Shown here: positions 1 to 8,222 of the stretch, in pieces | Layout: each line of letters starts with the position of its first letter | Position numbering within the stretch: the first letter of the stretch is position 1 | Assembly (NCBI RefSeq): GCF_037094465.1 | Contig: NZ_CP146609.1 | Span: forward strand, 1,985,501 to 2,049,500 | DNA from: Pseudodesulfovibrio sp. 5S69 | GTDB lineage: Bacteria > Desulfobacterota > Desulfovibrionia > Desulfovibrionales > Desulfovibrionaceae | Direction: 5' to 3' | DNA: 64,000 nt | The notes under the pieces: model-generated | What the model saw: the letters and a program-made list of their open reading frames with translations, nothing else | Databases searched by the model: none | What the model was told of the DNA's origin: nothing | Translations under genes and position numbers: made by a program

Positions 1-376
1 CGATGGTCTGGAAGTTGTCGGTGTTGCCCCGCTTCTCATAGCTGATGACCGGGCTGTCGACGTAGATTTCGTCGATGATGATCTTGTCCTTGGTCAGGGA
101 ATCGGTGTTCACCTTGACGCGGATGGTCCCGCACTCGATGGCGCTGGGCATCTTGAATCCCTTGGGGTTGCCCAGGTAGAAGTCGGACAGGGTGCCGGAC
201 CCGGACAGGACCGAGATGTCGGCCGAGCCGAGGCGGACCTCCGTCTTGGTGATGGGCGGTCCGAATTCCTCCACGGCGGTCTTGATCAGGTCGCCGAGAT
301 TGAGGATGACGAGCACGATGGCCGTGATGAGTCCGGCGACGATGACGCCTGCGCCGATAAGAATGTATTTTTTCAT
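1..376 (-). CDS. AsmA-like membrane-anchored protein, N-terminal part (runs off the window)
   Basis: The frame is read from an ATG at 376 leftwards and is still open at the window edge, so only about the first 125 residues are present. The N-terminus has a short basic start (MKKY) and one strongly hydrophobic helix (about residues 5-27), typical of a signal anchor. The following residues (GSADISVLSGSGTLSDFYLGNPKGF) have the beta-rich look of AsmA/DUF748-type envelope proteins, which are thought to act in outer-membrane lipid homeostasis. The family assignment rests on this short stretch only, and the function is inferred. Confidence 0.6.
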   Translation of the reverse strand, partial: MKKYILIGAGVIVAGLITAIVLVILNLGDLIKTAVEEFGPPITKTEVRLGSADISVLSGSGTLSDFYLGNPKGFKMPSAIECGTIRVKVNTDSLTKDKIIIDEIYVDSPVISYEKRGNTDNFQTI

Positions 377-443
377 GGCGACTCCTGTGTGGTTAAAGGG
401 CTATTGGCAAACGATACGGTATTTGTGATGTCAGGGCAACATC

Positions 444-1430
444 CTATCGGGAATGTTGCGGAAGTGACGGAAAAAGTTCGTCGGCCATGTGGCGCATGTC
501 TCCGGTGCCCGCGCCCCGCCTGCCCGAGTCCAGCGATGGCCCGGCCTCCGGCAGGACGCCTCCGGCCCCGTCGAAGACCGTGGGTTCCAGGCGACGACAT
601 AACGCTTCGGCCCGGTCCGCGGCCCGGTCCATGAGCTCGGCCAGGCTTTCCTCCCGGGCCTCGTCGGACACCGGGTCGTGATAACGGATGGCGCCGGTGA
701 TGCGGTCGGCCTGATCGAGCCACTGGGGCGCATAGAACAGGGCGGTAATCTCCCGTGCCGTGTCCGGGAGCCAGGCGGAGGCGGCGTGCAGGGCCGTGGC
801 CAGCCTCCGCGCCGGGAACAGGGCCTGGAACCGGGCGAAGAGTTTGAGGGCCGAGGCCAGGGCCGGACCGGCCTTGTCCGGCCTTATGCCCGCCAGGTCC
901 GCCATGCCCTCCAGGGGGAGGGCGTCGAACAGGGCCGGGCCCAGAGAGCCGAGCTGGTTGCGGATGCGGTACAGCGGGCGGTCGATCATCTCCGGGCAGG
1001 CGGTCATGTCCATGAGCGACTCCAGGGCGCGGTGGCGCTGGCGGGCCAGCGATTTTTCGCGGCGGGAGGCGGCGTAGTAGTCGCCGGTCAGGTACCAGAC
1101 CATGGGGTGCATGACCGTGTCCGCCCACAGGTGGGAGGCCATGCCTACCAGCAGGGCGGCGGCCAGGTCCGGGTCGGGGGCCAGGGCCGCGTGCCGGGCC
1201 TGGAGCCGGAGCAGGGCATAGGTATCCTCGCCGCGCGCGCCGTGGATGCGGTGGGCCATGCGGGCCATGGGCAGGGCGCGGGGCGTGGCCCCGTAGAACA
1301 GGGCGTCGTGGAGCACGGCTCCGAGGAGCACGGCTTGGGGCCGGGTCGCGAGCCCTGGCGCGAATCGGGTGTCGGCGAGCCGGGCGGCGGTCTTTTCGGC
1401 GGTCTTGAAGTGGATCAGTTCTTTGGGCAT
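444..1430 (-). CDS. zinc-dependent phospholipase C-like family protein
   Basis: A 328-residue protein with an ATG at 1430. Histidine/aspartate motifs (HDALFYG near residue 42, SHLWADTVMHPMVWYLTGDYY near 97-117) match the metal-ligand pattern of the zinc-dependent phospholipase C / S1-P1 nuclease-like fold found in many uncharacterised bacterial hydrolases. There is no signal peptide, unlike secreted clostridial alpha-toxin-type enzymes, so a cytoplasmic role is more likely. It is divergent from the next gene on the right. The fold is moderately supported; the substrate is unknown. Confidence 0.6.
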   Translation of the reverse strand: MPKELIHFKTAEKTAARLADTRFAPGLATRPQAVLLGAVLHDALFYGATPRALPMARMAHRIHGARGEDTYALLRLQARHAALAPDPDLAAALLVGMASHLWADTVMHPMVWYLTGDYYAASRREKSLARQRHRALESLMDMTACPEMIDRPLYRIRNQLGSLGPALFDALPLEGMADLAGIRPDKAGPALASALKLFARFQALFPARRLATALHAASAWLPDTAREITALFYAPQWLDQADRITGAIRYHDPVSDEAREESLAELMDRAADRAEALCRRLEPTVFDGAGGVLPEAGPSLDSGRRGAGTGDMRHMADELFPSLPQHSR

Positions 1431-1515
1431 GGCGGTCGGTTTTGGGTTTGCCTTTTGGCTATCCTACTTGATACCGTCCGCGTGGCAACACAAACTTGAA
1501 CCCGTCGAGGAGACG

Positions 1516-2052
1516 ATGGCCAAATATCTCATCAATGAAGAGTACGACGTGCAGGAGGCCGGGGCGGCAAAGACCTTCGGCAAGGGCGAGCGGCGCAGGG
1601 ACTATGCCGACCCCTGGCGCGAGACCGGCAACGTGGTCCTGATCGGGCTGCCCGGATCGGGCCGGGCGGAACTGGCCCGGCTGCTGGCCGACCGCATGGG
1701 CAAGCCGGTGCTCATACCGTCCGAGGCGCAGGCCGCGGCCGAGGCGTTGCAGGGGCTGGGCGCGATCATCGTGCTCGACGACCGGCTGGTGGACGACCCC
1801 GGCGTGCAGCCGCTCATCCACGGCGCGGGCAAGGTCTTCTACCTCATGGCCGACACCCGCCTGCTTTCGGATCGGGTGGCCGGGCGCGGAGGGGTTGAGG
1901 GGGAAGAGGCCGCCGAGGACCTGTGGCGGCAACTCTCGGCCCGCCTGGCCGAGGTGGAGCCGGTCTTCTACGGGGTGCTCCATTTCATATTACAAGGAGC
2001 GCAGTCCCCGGAAGACCTGGTGGGCGACGCCCTGGAGAAGATCGGCTACTGA
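1516..2052 (+). CDS. shikimate kinase-like P-loop protein with degenerate Walker A
   Basis: A 178-residue protein. The ATG at 1516 is preceded by a GAGGAG ribosome-binding site; the frame is open further upstream but overlaps the divergent gene there. Residues 40-51 form a beta strand followed by GLPGSGRA, in the place of the shikimate-kinase/AAA-like P-loop, but the invariant lysine is replaced by arginine. The protein also has a 40-residue N-terminal extension rich in charged residues. The fold resembles small-molecule kinases, but catalytic activity is doubtful given the missing lysine. It lies just upstream of thyX. Confidence 0.55.
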   Translation: MAKYLINEEYDVQEAGAAKTFGKGERRRDYADPWRETGNVVLIGLPGSGRAELARLLADRMGKPVLIPSEAQAAAEALQGLGAIIVLDDRLVDDPGVQPLIHGAGKVFYLMADTRLLSDRVAGRGGVEGEEAAEDLWRQLSARLAEVEPVFYGVLHFILQGAQSPEDLVGDALEKIGY

Positions 2053-2142
2053 CCGGCCCGCCTCCGGGCTGGTGACAGCCCCGTCCGATTGCGGTAAGCA
2101 GAAAGACCTTTTCACCTACAGTATATATATGGAGTAGAATAC

Positions 2143-2877
2143 ATGCCGGAGAAGCAACTCAGGGTCGAATTCCTGGCCATGACCCCCGACGCCCTGTCCC
2201 TCATCTATGCCGCGTTCCGGCAGTGCTACCATGCCGGGTTCGTGGCCGACATGTGGCCCCGGCTGCTTTCCGGCGAGATCGACCCGCAGGTCCAGGCCGA
2301 TTTCGTGTCCAAGACCATGGAGTCGGGCCACGACAGCCCCATCGAGCACGTGTCCATGACCTTTGCCGTGGAGGGCATCTCCAGGGCCTGTTCCCACCAG
2401 ATCGTCCGGCACCGCATCGCCTCCTACTCCCAGCAGAGTCAGCGCTACGTGGCCGAGAACGACATGGACTATATCCTGCCCCCGGCCATTGCCAGGATCC
2501 CCGAGGCGCGCGAGCGGTTCGAGTCGTTCATGGCCGAGGTCCAGTCCGCCTACTCCGACCTGCGCGACATCCTGGTGGCCAACGGACGTAAATCCAAGGC
2601 CAATGAGGACGCCCGTTTCGTCCTGCCCCAGGCGGCGGAGACCAAGATCGTCCTGACCATGAACTGCCGCAGCCTGCACCATTTCTTCCACCTGCGCTGC
2701 TGCAATCGAGCCCAGTGGGAGGTCCGGGCCATGGCCGACGCCATGCTGGCCATCTGCAAGGACAAGCTCCCGGCCATCTTTGCCAATGGCGGCGCGCGCT
2801 GCGAGCAGCTCGGTTATTGCCCGGAATCTCCCAAATTCGCCTGCGGAAAATATCCGACCAGGGACACGCTGGGCTAG
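2143..2877 (+). CDS. thyX: FAD-dependent thymidylate synthase ThyX
   Basis: This enzyme makes dTMP from dUMP using methylenetetrahydrofolate, FAD and NAD(P)H. The 244-residue protein carries the ThyX signature RHR-x7-SQR (residues 89-101, RHRIASYSQQSQR), which binds dUMP, and it lies within the usual family length of about 220-260. The ATG at 2143 follows a GGAG sequence. ThyX typically replaces ThyA in anaerobes, but the presence of ThyA elsewhere cannot be judged here. The gene immediately precedes the putative origin region and dnaA. Confidence 0.95.
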   Translation: MPEKQLRVEFLAMTPDALSLIYAAFRQCYHAGFVADMWPRLLSGEIDPQVQADFVSKTMESGHDSPIEHVSMTFAVEGISRACSHQIVRHRIASYSQQSQRYVAENDMDYILPPAIARIPEARERFESFMAEVQSAYSDLRDILVANGRKSKANEDARFVLPQAAETKIVLTMNCRSLHHFFHLRCCNRAQWEVRAMADAMLAICKDKLPAIFANGGARCEQLGYCPESPKFACGKYPTRDTLG

Positions 2878-3486
2878 ATTTTTTCCAGAGGCCGGGATTT
2901 TTTCCCACGGCTGAGAGGCCTTGGCCTACTTGACGTTTCAGTTACAGCTATTTTTTTGTTTTTTAATTCGCTTTGTTACACCTGTTCCTAACCGGTGTAT
3001 CTCCGGCAGCCCTTGAGGCACGGGGGTTTTGCGGCATATCCCTGAAACGCATTTCGACGCCGGGATTGTATAGGAATGATTGTTGTTTTGTAATAACATT
3101 GTATTTCAGCAGGTTGCAGCAATGTATTCCATTTTACTCCCGAATGCGTAGGATACAGGTTGTCACAAAACAAAATCGAAGGGCAAGAAAAAGAGTGTAA
3201 TGGTGACTAATCCGGCAAAATTTGATTTTCATCCTGTTGAAAAGATTTTCAACACCTGTTTAAATCATTGTTCTCTAGAAAAATTTGAGAGCCTGAAAAC
3301 CCTTGTTACACCGGTGTTTCAAACTGCTTGAGCCGAAAACGTCGGCGCTCTGTGGGTTTTATTATAAATCGATATATTACAATATGTTATTAGTTCAAGG
3401 AGCTGTCGATAACCTGTCCGGGGCTTGGCCGTTTCATTGAATAACACGCATTGTTCAATCCCTCCCGATACACTATCTCACACAAC
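2878..3486. other. AT-rich intergenic region with DnaA-box-like repeats; candidate oriC or dnaA autoregulatory region
   Basis: This gene-free gap of about 600 bp is clearly more AT-rich than its surroundings, with T-rich runs at 2950-2967 and an AT-only-like stretch around 3359-3392. It contains an inverted pair of TTTTCAACA (3235-3243 and 3246-3254, two bases apart), TTATCGACA on the minus strand (3404-3412, one mismatch to TTATCCACA), a perfect palindrome ACACCGGTGT (3308-3317), a related TTGTTACACC at 2973-2982, and inverted ATTGAA/TTCAAT just before dnaA (3436-3459). An origin or an autoregulated dnaA promoter region is inferred from this. GC skew was not computed. Confidence 0.45.
3235..3254. 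repeat. perfect inverted repeat of a DnaA-box-like 9-mer
   Basis: TGTTGAAAA and TTTTCAACA form 9-bp perfect arms separated by GA. Each arm read outward is TTTTCAACA, one step from the common box TTTTCCACA. It sits about 230 bp before the dnaA start. It could be a paired DnaA site or a binding site for another dimeric regulator. Confidence 0.5.
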
Positions 3487-4848
3487 ATGATCGACACTGC
3501 CTGGAAGCAAATACTCTACTCTCTCGAAAAGAGCCTCAACCCTGGTCTCTTCACTGTCTGGATTAAGCCGCTGCAAGGTCGCGTGGACGGTAACCGTCTT
3601 ACCCTGACTGCGCCCAACGAGTTCGTGGCCAACTGGGTCCGCGACCGCCTGCTCCAGGTTATCCGCGAGTCCGCCGCCGAAGTCCTCGGCGGGGAGCCCC
3701 GCATCACCATCAACATCGGCGCGCGCCAGCCCAGTCCCAAGGCGACAACCGCCGTGGGCAAAACCAAGGCCGTCGCGGAGCGGGCTCCCCGGCACATGGG
3801 GCTGCCCCTTGGCCAGTCGCTCAAGCCCGTGACGGTCTCCAACTGGCGTTTCTCCTTCGACGATTTCGTGGTCGGGCCGTCCAACGAACTGGCCTGCGCG
3901 GCCAGCAAGTCCATCGGCTCCACCGCCTTCAACTCCGACCACCTGTTCCTCAGCTCCGGACCGGGCCTGGGCAAGACCCACCTGCTCCAGTCCGTGGGCA
4001 ACGAACTGTGCCGCACCGCCAACCGCAAGCACCTCAAGGTCGCCTGCCTGTCCTCCGAAGAGTTCGCCACCCGCTGGGTGCTGGCCTTCAAGTCCGGCCA
4101 GGTGAACCAGTTCAAGGCCCAGTTCCGTGAAGCCATCGACGTCCTGCTGCTCGAAGACGTCCACTTCTTCCAGGGCAAGGAGAAGATGCAGGAGGAACTG
4201 CTCTGCACCCTGACCGCCCTGCGCGAGCGCGGCTGCAAGGTCGTCCTGACCAGTTCCTTCATGCCCAAGGAATTCAACAAGGTGGACGACCGCCTCGTGT
4301 CCCGGTTCTGCTCGGGATTTCTGGCCCACATCAACCGGCCGGATATGGAGACCCGCCGCCGGATCATCCTGGACAAGGCCCGGCGCATGCAGGTCGCGGT
4401 GCCCGGCGAAGTCTCCGAATTGTTGGCCGAGCGCATCACCACCGACATCCGTCAGTTGGAGAGCTGCCTGAATAACCTGATCCTCAAGGCGCGTCTGCTC
4501 AACCGCGACGTGACCATGAATCTGGCCTGGGAAGTGCTCGAAAACTACGCCGTGCACAACGCCTCTCCGGATATCAAGCACATCATCGAGTTCATCTGTA
4601 AATGCTACGCCATGTCCGAAGACGAACTGCGCTCCAAGAGCCGCAAGCGCGACGTGGTCCTGGCCCGGAATACCGCCTTTTACCTGGCCCGCAAACACAC
4701 CGAACTGTCGCTCAAATCCATCGGAGAACACCTCGGGCGCAAACACTCCACTGTGCTCAAGGGCATCACCAAGGTGGAACGGGAAATCTCCCTGCAGACG
4801 CCGCTGGGACGGCAGATCGAAAACACCACCCAGCGGCTCACGCCGTAA
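3487..4848 (+). CDS. dnaA: chromosomal replication initiator protein DnaA
   Basis: The replication initiator ATPase; 453 residues from the ATG at 3487 (an in-frame TTG at 3451 would add 12 residues without similarity to DnaA starts). Domain I is at about 1-75 (TAWKQILYSLEKSLNPGLF), followed by a short linker and then the AAA+ domain with Walker A GPGLGKTH (158-165) and Walker B-like LLLEDVHFF. The C-terminal DNA-binding domain carries the signature LGRKHSTVLKG. Variations are SGPG in place of the usual GGVG and ED in place of DD. dnaN and gyrB are not next to it, so it may be either the main DnaA or a second copy. Confidence 0.85.
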   Translation: MIDTAWKQILYSLEKSLNPGLFTVWIKPLQGRVDGNRLTLTAPNEFVANWVRDRLLQVIRESAAEVLGGEPRITINIGARQPSPKATTAVGKTKAVAERAPRHMGLPLGQSLKPVTVSNWRFSFDDFVVGPSNELACAASKSIGSTAFNSDHLFLSSGPGLGKTHLLQSVGNELCRTANRKHLKVACLSSEEFATRWVLAFKSGQVNQFKAQFREAIDVLLLEDVHFFQGKEKMQEELLCTLTALRERGCKVVLTSSFMPKEFNKVDDRLVSRFCSGFLAHINRPDMETRRRIILDKARRMQVAVPGEVSELLAERITTDIRQLESCLNNLILKARLLNRDVTMNLAWEVLENYAVHNASPDIKHIIEFICKCYAMSEDELRSKSRKRDVVLARNTAFYLARKHTELSLKSIGEHLGRKHSTVLKGITKVEREISLQTPLGRQIENTTQRLTP

Positions 4849-4905
4849 CAAGCCCCCCGCATGTTCTTCCGGAACCGTCCCTTGGTCGATTCCGGGAGAG
4901 CATTC

Positions 4906-4937
4906 AAGGCCGGTCGCAAGACCGGCCTTTTCTTTTG
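4906..4937 (+). terminator. rho-independent terminator of dnaA
   Basis: A ten-base-pair stem AAGGCCGGTC/GACCGGCCTT closed by a GCAA tetraloop is followed by TTTTCTTTT. It lies 57 bp after the dnaA stop and directly before a copy of the dispersed repeat. Confidence 0.85.
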
Positions 4938-4941
4938 GGAT

Positions 4942-5040
4942 GCCTCCGGCGGCCGGGGCGCTGCCCGGACCCCGCCAGAGACCCTTCGAAAAAGGTTCCC
5001 TGGACCCTCCAAAACTTTTTGTGTGCCTTCGGCAGGGCCG
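4942..5040 (+). repeat. dispersed 3'-intergenic repeat, copy 1
   Basis: The copy starts with GCCTCCGGCGGCCGGGG, continues through a hairpin apex CCCTTCGAAAAAGG and ends in AAAACTTTTTGTGTGCC. It follows the dnaA terminator. The same order of blocks recurs at six other places in the window. It faces copy 2 in a convergent arrangement. Confidence 0.75.
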
Positions 5041-5130
5041 TGCCCGGGCGAGTTGGCGTGCCTTTTTCTGGATGTGAGGATTCCGAACATCGTGACGGAT
5101 GCGGCAAGTCGCTTCGCCCACCGCCATACG

Positions 5131-5239
5131 CGCGGATGCGCATACCAAAAGTTCAGGAAGGGAGAGGGATGAGGGTCCGGGAGAGGAGAGGGAAACCCTT
5201 CCAGAGGGTTCCCTCTCCCTTCCCTGGCCGCCGGAGGCA
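5131..5239 (-). repeat. dispersed 3'-intergenic repeat, copy 2
   Basis: Reverse orientation. Read on the minus strand it begins with GCCTCCGGCGGCCAGGG ten bases after the stop of the ArsC-like gene. It then has purine/pyrimidine arms around AACCCTCTGGAAGGGTT and ends with TTCCTGAACTTTTGGTATG. Between copies 1 and 2 (5041-5130) I see no gene. Confidence 0.75.
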
Positions 5240-5248
5240 TCCCCCTCC

Positions 5249-5674
5249 CTAAAAATCGTGCAGAAAGCGGATGACCTGGGTGCGGATGTCGTCGCGGATG
5301 GCGCGGGCGGCGGCGAGTTGTTCCTCCCGCGAGCCGGTCACGTTTTCGGGGTCTGGGAAGGCCCAGTTGAGGCGGGCGGTTTGGGCGGGCAGGGGCGGCA
5401 GGTCATGGAGCACGTCCGGGCCTGAGGTGGTGATGACATAGTGGTAGGGGGCGTTCTCGACGAGCAGGTCGCGGACGTCGGTGGCCACGTTGTTGCGGAG
5501 GTCGAAGTTCTCCTCGCGCATGACTTCCGTGACCAGGGGATCCACGGCGGTGGGTTCGGTTCCGGCGCTGCGGGCCTCGAATCGATTCTGGCCGAAGCGT
5601 TGCAGGAAGGCCTCGGCAATCTGGCTTCGGCCGCTGTTGTGCCGGCAGACGAAAAGTACGCGTATGCGGTCCAT
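5249..5674 (-). CDS. low-molecular-weight phosphatase / ArsC-like protein with a single cysteine
   Basis: A 141-residue protein; the start at 5674 is chosen because AAGGAG lies eight bases upstream. Residues 10-17 (CRHNSGRS) are the CX5R phosphate-binding loop of low-molecular-weight tyrosine phosphatases and thioredoxin-coupled arsenate reductases, and WAFPDPENVTG supplies the general-acid DP motif. The protein has no cysteine besides C10, so the two extra redox cysteines of classical ArsC are absent. A phosphatase, or a reductase using an external thiol, is therefore more likely. No other arsenic genes are nearby. Confidence 0.75.
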   Translation of the reverse strand: MDRIRVLFVCRHNSGRSQIAEAFLQRFGQNRFEARSAGTEPTAVDPLVTEVMREENFDLRNNVATDVRDLLVENAPYHYVITTSGPDVLHDLPPLPAQTARLNWAFPDPENVTGSREEQLAAARAIRDDIRTQVIRFLHDF

Positions 5675-5773
5675 GGGAGCAACTCCTTGTGGGAACTGCT
5701 CTATCTCCGACAGGTTACAGCCGTAGGGCGGCCACATGGCCGAAGTGTATCAACTTTCCGGTAACGCCGGGCG

Positions 5774-7354
5774 TCAGGAGTTCCGGGGCTTGCCGAATCC
5801 GCCGCCGCCGGGCGTCTCGATGCGTACGCGGTCGCCGGTTCGCAGGGCGCGGTGGAACTTGCCGGGCTCGGGATGGGGGACGTTGTTTTCAATGACCACG
5901 TTGCGGCCGGGCGAGCCGGGCAGGCCGCCGTTCACGCCGAACGGCGCGCGGGTGCGCCGCTCGGACAGGACCGTGACCTCGGCGTCGGCCAGCAACTCGA
6001 TCTCGCGGACCAGCCCGTCGCCGCCCGTGCGGCTGCCGTCGCCGCCCGTGCCGCGCAGGATGGCGTATTCGCGCACGCGGAAGGGGTAGGCGTATTCCAG
6101 GGCCTCCACCGGGGTATTCAGGGTGTTGGTCATGTGCGAGTGCACGGCGGACTCGCCGTCATGGGCCGGGCCGGCGCCCATGCCGCCCGCCAGGGTCTCG
6201 TAGTAGGCGAAGGGGCCTTTCGGCGTCCTCCCGCCGATGGTCAGGTTGTTCATGGTCCCCTGGGAGGCCGCGGGCATGGCCTCGGGCAGGGCCTTGGCCA
6301 GAGCGCCGAGGAGCACGTCCACCAGCCGCTGGGAAGTCTCCACGTTGCCCCCGGCCACGGCGGCCGGGAACTCGGCGTCCACCACCGAACCGGGCCGGGT
6401 GGTCACGACCAGGGGCCGCAGGCAGCCCGCGTTGGCCGGGATATCCCGAGCGGCCAGGGCGCGGAAGGCATAGAGCACGGCGGACAGGGTAATGGCCCGG
6501 ACCGCGTTGACGCTGCCGCGCACCTGGTCGTCGCTCCGTGAAAAGTCCAGATGGGCGCGGTCGCCGGTAACGGTCATGACCAGGCGGATGGCAATGTCGC
6601 TGGCCCCCTGGCCGTCGTCCTCCAGGAAGTCCTCGAATTCGTAGGTCCCGTCCGGGATGGCGGCCACGGCTTGCCGGGTGATGCGTTCGGAGTAGTCCAT
6701 GAGCGCGCGGGCGTAGTGAGCGCAGGTCGCGAGCCCGTATTTCCCGATGCATTCGGTCATGCGCCGTACCCCGGTGACGTTGGCCATGAACTGGGCCGAG
6801 AAGTCGCCCTCGCGCTCCACCGGGGTGCGCACGTTGTTCAGGATCAAGCGTAGGAGTTCGCGGTCCACTTCGCCGCCCCGGACGATGCGCACCGGCGGGA
6901 TGATCAGTCCCTCCTGGAACAGGGAGGTGGACAGGGGCATGGACCCCGAGGCCATGCCGCCCACGTCCGCGTGGTGGGCGCGGTTGGCCACGAAGAAGGC
7001 GGAGCTGTCCGCACTCTCGGCGAAGACCGGGGCCACGATGGTGATGTCCGGCAGGTGGGTGCCGCCCTTGAACGGGTCGTTGAGCATGGCCATGTCGCCC
7101 GGTCCGAAGCCGCCGCGCTCCGCCATGGCGGCCATGGCCGACTTGACGGACAGGGGCATGGACCCGAGGTGCACCGGGATGTGCGCGGCCTGGGCTATCA
7201 TGTCGCCCTCGGCGTCGAAGACCGCGCAGGACAGGTCGCGGCGTTCCTTGATGTTGGGCGAGAACGCGGTGTGCGTCAGGGTCACGCCCATCTCTTCGGC
7301 GATGGAGGCGAAGCGGTTCTTGAAGACTTCGAGGAGAACGGGATTGGTCTGCAT
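5774..7354 (-). CDS. hydantoinase B / oxoprolinase family protein
   Basis: A 526-residue protein (ATG at 7354; an in-frame TTG at 7372 is possible). It carries HyuB-family features along its length, including NPVLLEVFKNRFASIAEEMG near the start, MLNDPFKGGTHLPD, NRAHHADVGGMASGSMP and a C-terminal RIETPGGGGFGKP. In this family the B subunit usually works with a HyuA partner in ATP-dependent hydrolysis of hydantoins, oxoproline or acetone-type substrates. No hyuA is adjacent here, so the substrate is unknown and the partner, if any, is elsewhere. Confidence 0.85.
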   Translation of the reverse strand: MQTNPVLLEVFKNRFASIAEEMGVTLTHTAFSPNIKERRDLSCAVFDAEGDMIAQAAHIPVHLGSMPLSVKSAMAAMAERGGFGPGDMAMLNDPFKGGTHLPDITIVAPVFAESADSSAFFVANRAHHADVGGMASGSMPLSTSLFQEGLIIPPVRIVRGGEVDRELLRLILNNVRTPVEREGDFSAQFMANVTGVRRMTECIGKYGLATCAHYARALMDYSERITRQAVAAIPDGTYEFEDFLEDDGQGASDIAIRLVMTVTGDRAHLDFSRSDDQVRGSVNAVRAITLSAVLYAFRALAARDIPANAGCLRPLVVTTRPGSVVDAEFPAAVAGGNVETSQRLVDVLLGALAKALPEAMPAASQGTMNNLTIGGRTPKGPFAYYETLAGGMGAGPAHDGESAVHSHMTNTLNTPVEALEYAYPFRVREYAILRGTGGDGSRTGGDGLVREIELLADAEVTVLSERRTRAPFGVNGGLPGSPGRNVVIENNVPHPEPGKFHRALRTGDRVRIETPGGGGFGKPRNS

Positions 7355-7425
7355 GCCCGAATCTATCCGCAAGCGGGGCCGTCTGGCAACCTCGGGGCGT
7401 TCGGGGCCTGGACGTTCGGGCGGGG

Positions 7426-8214
7426 CTAGGCCCTGCTCAGGGCTTCGAGTTTCCTGCGGGCCTCGTCCGGGTCCAGGCCGCGCTTGGCCGCGATCTGGTC
7501 CAGGTTGGCCTCGGCGTCGGACGGGCGCACGTAGATGGGCTCGATGGACTCTCCGCTGAACGCGGCCTGGTCGGCGGCGGCCAGGAGCCGTTCTGGTGCG
7601 GGGTTGTCGAAGGCGGCGTCAAGCGGGGCATAGCCGGGCTCGGCCTCGAAGAAGTCCTCGAAAAAGGCGGGGTTCTTGCGCAGGCCCGTGCCCATGAGGT
7701 GTGCCTCGGGGCCGATGTCGGCCATGCGCTGCCCGGCCTGTTCCAGGGTCAGGGCGTCCAGGGGAGCGATCACGTCGAGGTCGGGGCAGCGGAAGGACTG
7801 CATGTAGACCAGGCCGCGCCGGGCGTAGGTCAGGACATGGAGCGGGCCGGTCAGGAGCGGTCCGGGCCCGGCGGCCAGCAGGGGCAGGTAGTCCAGCCCG
7901 GCCAGAGGCAGGTGCAGGCCCGCGGCCACGCCTTCGGCCGCGGCAAGGACCAGGCGCAGCCCGGTGAAGCTGCCGGGGCCGCGCACACAGGCGATGCGCT
8001 TCAGCACCGAGGTGTCCAGGCCGAACTCGTCGAGCACGGACTTCAGCCCCGGCATCAGGAAGCGCACGGACTGGCCTGGCACGGTCCACTGGCGGGAGGC
8101 GAGCAGGGTCAGGCCGCCCAGGCCGGGCTGGCCCAGGACGAGCTGGAGCCGTTCCTCGGCCCCGGCCATGACCAGGGTCAGGTCGTGCGGGCGCGTGGTC
8201 TTGGGCATGGCCAT
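7426..8214 (-). CDS. tsaB: tRNA threonylcarbamoyladenosine biosynthesis protein TsaB
   Basis: TsaB is an ASKHA-fold partner of TsaD (with TsaE) in making the t6A modification at position 37 of ANN-decoding tRNAs. The 262-residue protein has the diagnostic GPGSFTGLRLVLAAAEGVA stretch and a C-terminal YVRPSDAE region close to the usual PLYLR tail. It starts eight bases after the rseP stop and is the last gene of the pyrH-to-tsaB run. Two candidate ATGs (8214, 8208) differ by two residues. Confidence 0.88.
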   Translation of the reverse strand: MAMPKTTRPHDLTLVMAGAEERLQLVLGQPGLGGLTLLASRQWTVPGQSVRFLMPGLKSVLDEFGLDTSVLKRIACVRGPGSFTGLRLVLAAAEGVAAGLHLPLAGLDYLPLLAAGPGPLLTGPLHVLTYARRGLVYMQSFRCPDLDVIAPLDALTLEQAGQRMADIGPEAHLMGTGLRKNPAFFEDFFEAEPGYAPLDAAFDNPAPERLLAAADQAAFSGESIEPIYVRPSDAEANLDQIAAKRGLDPDEARRKLEALSRA

Positions 8215-8222
8215 GGGATAGC

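Noticed and set aside
4861..5252. Short frames in the dnaA downstream gap
   Set aside because: They consist of terminator and repeat sequence read as protein and have no support on either strand.
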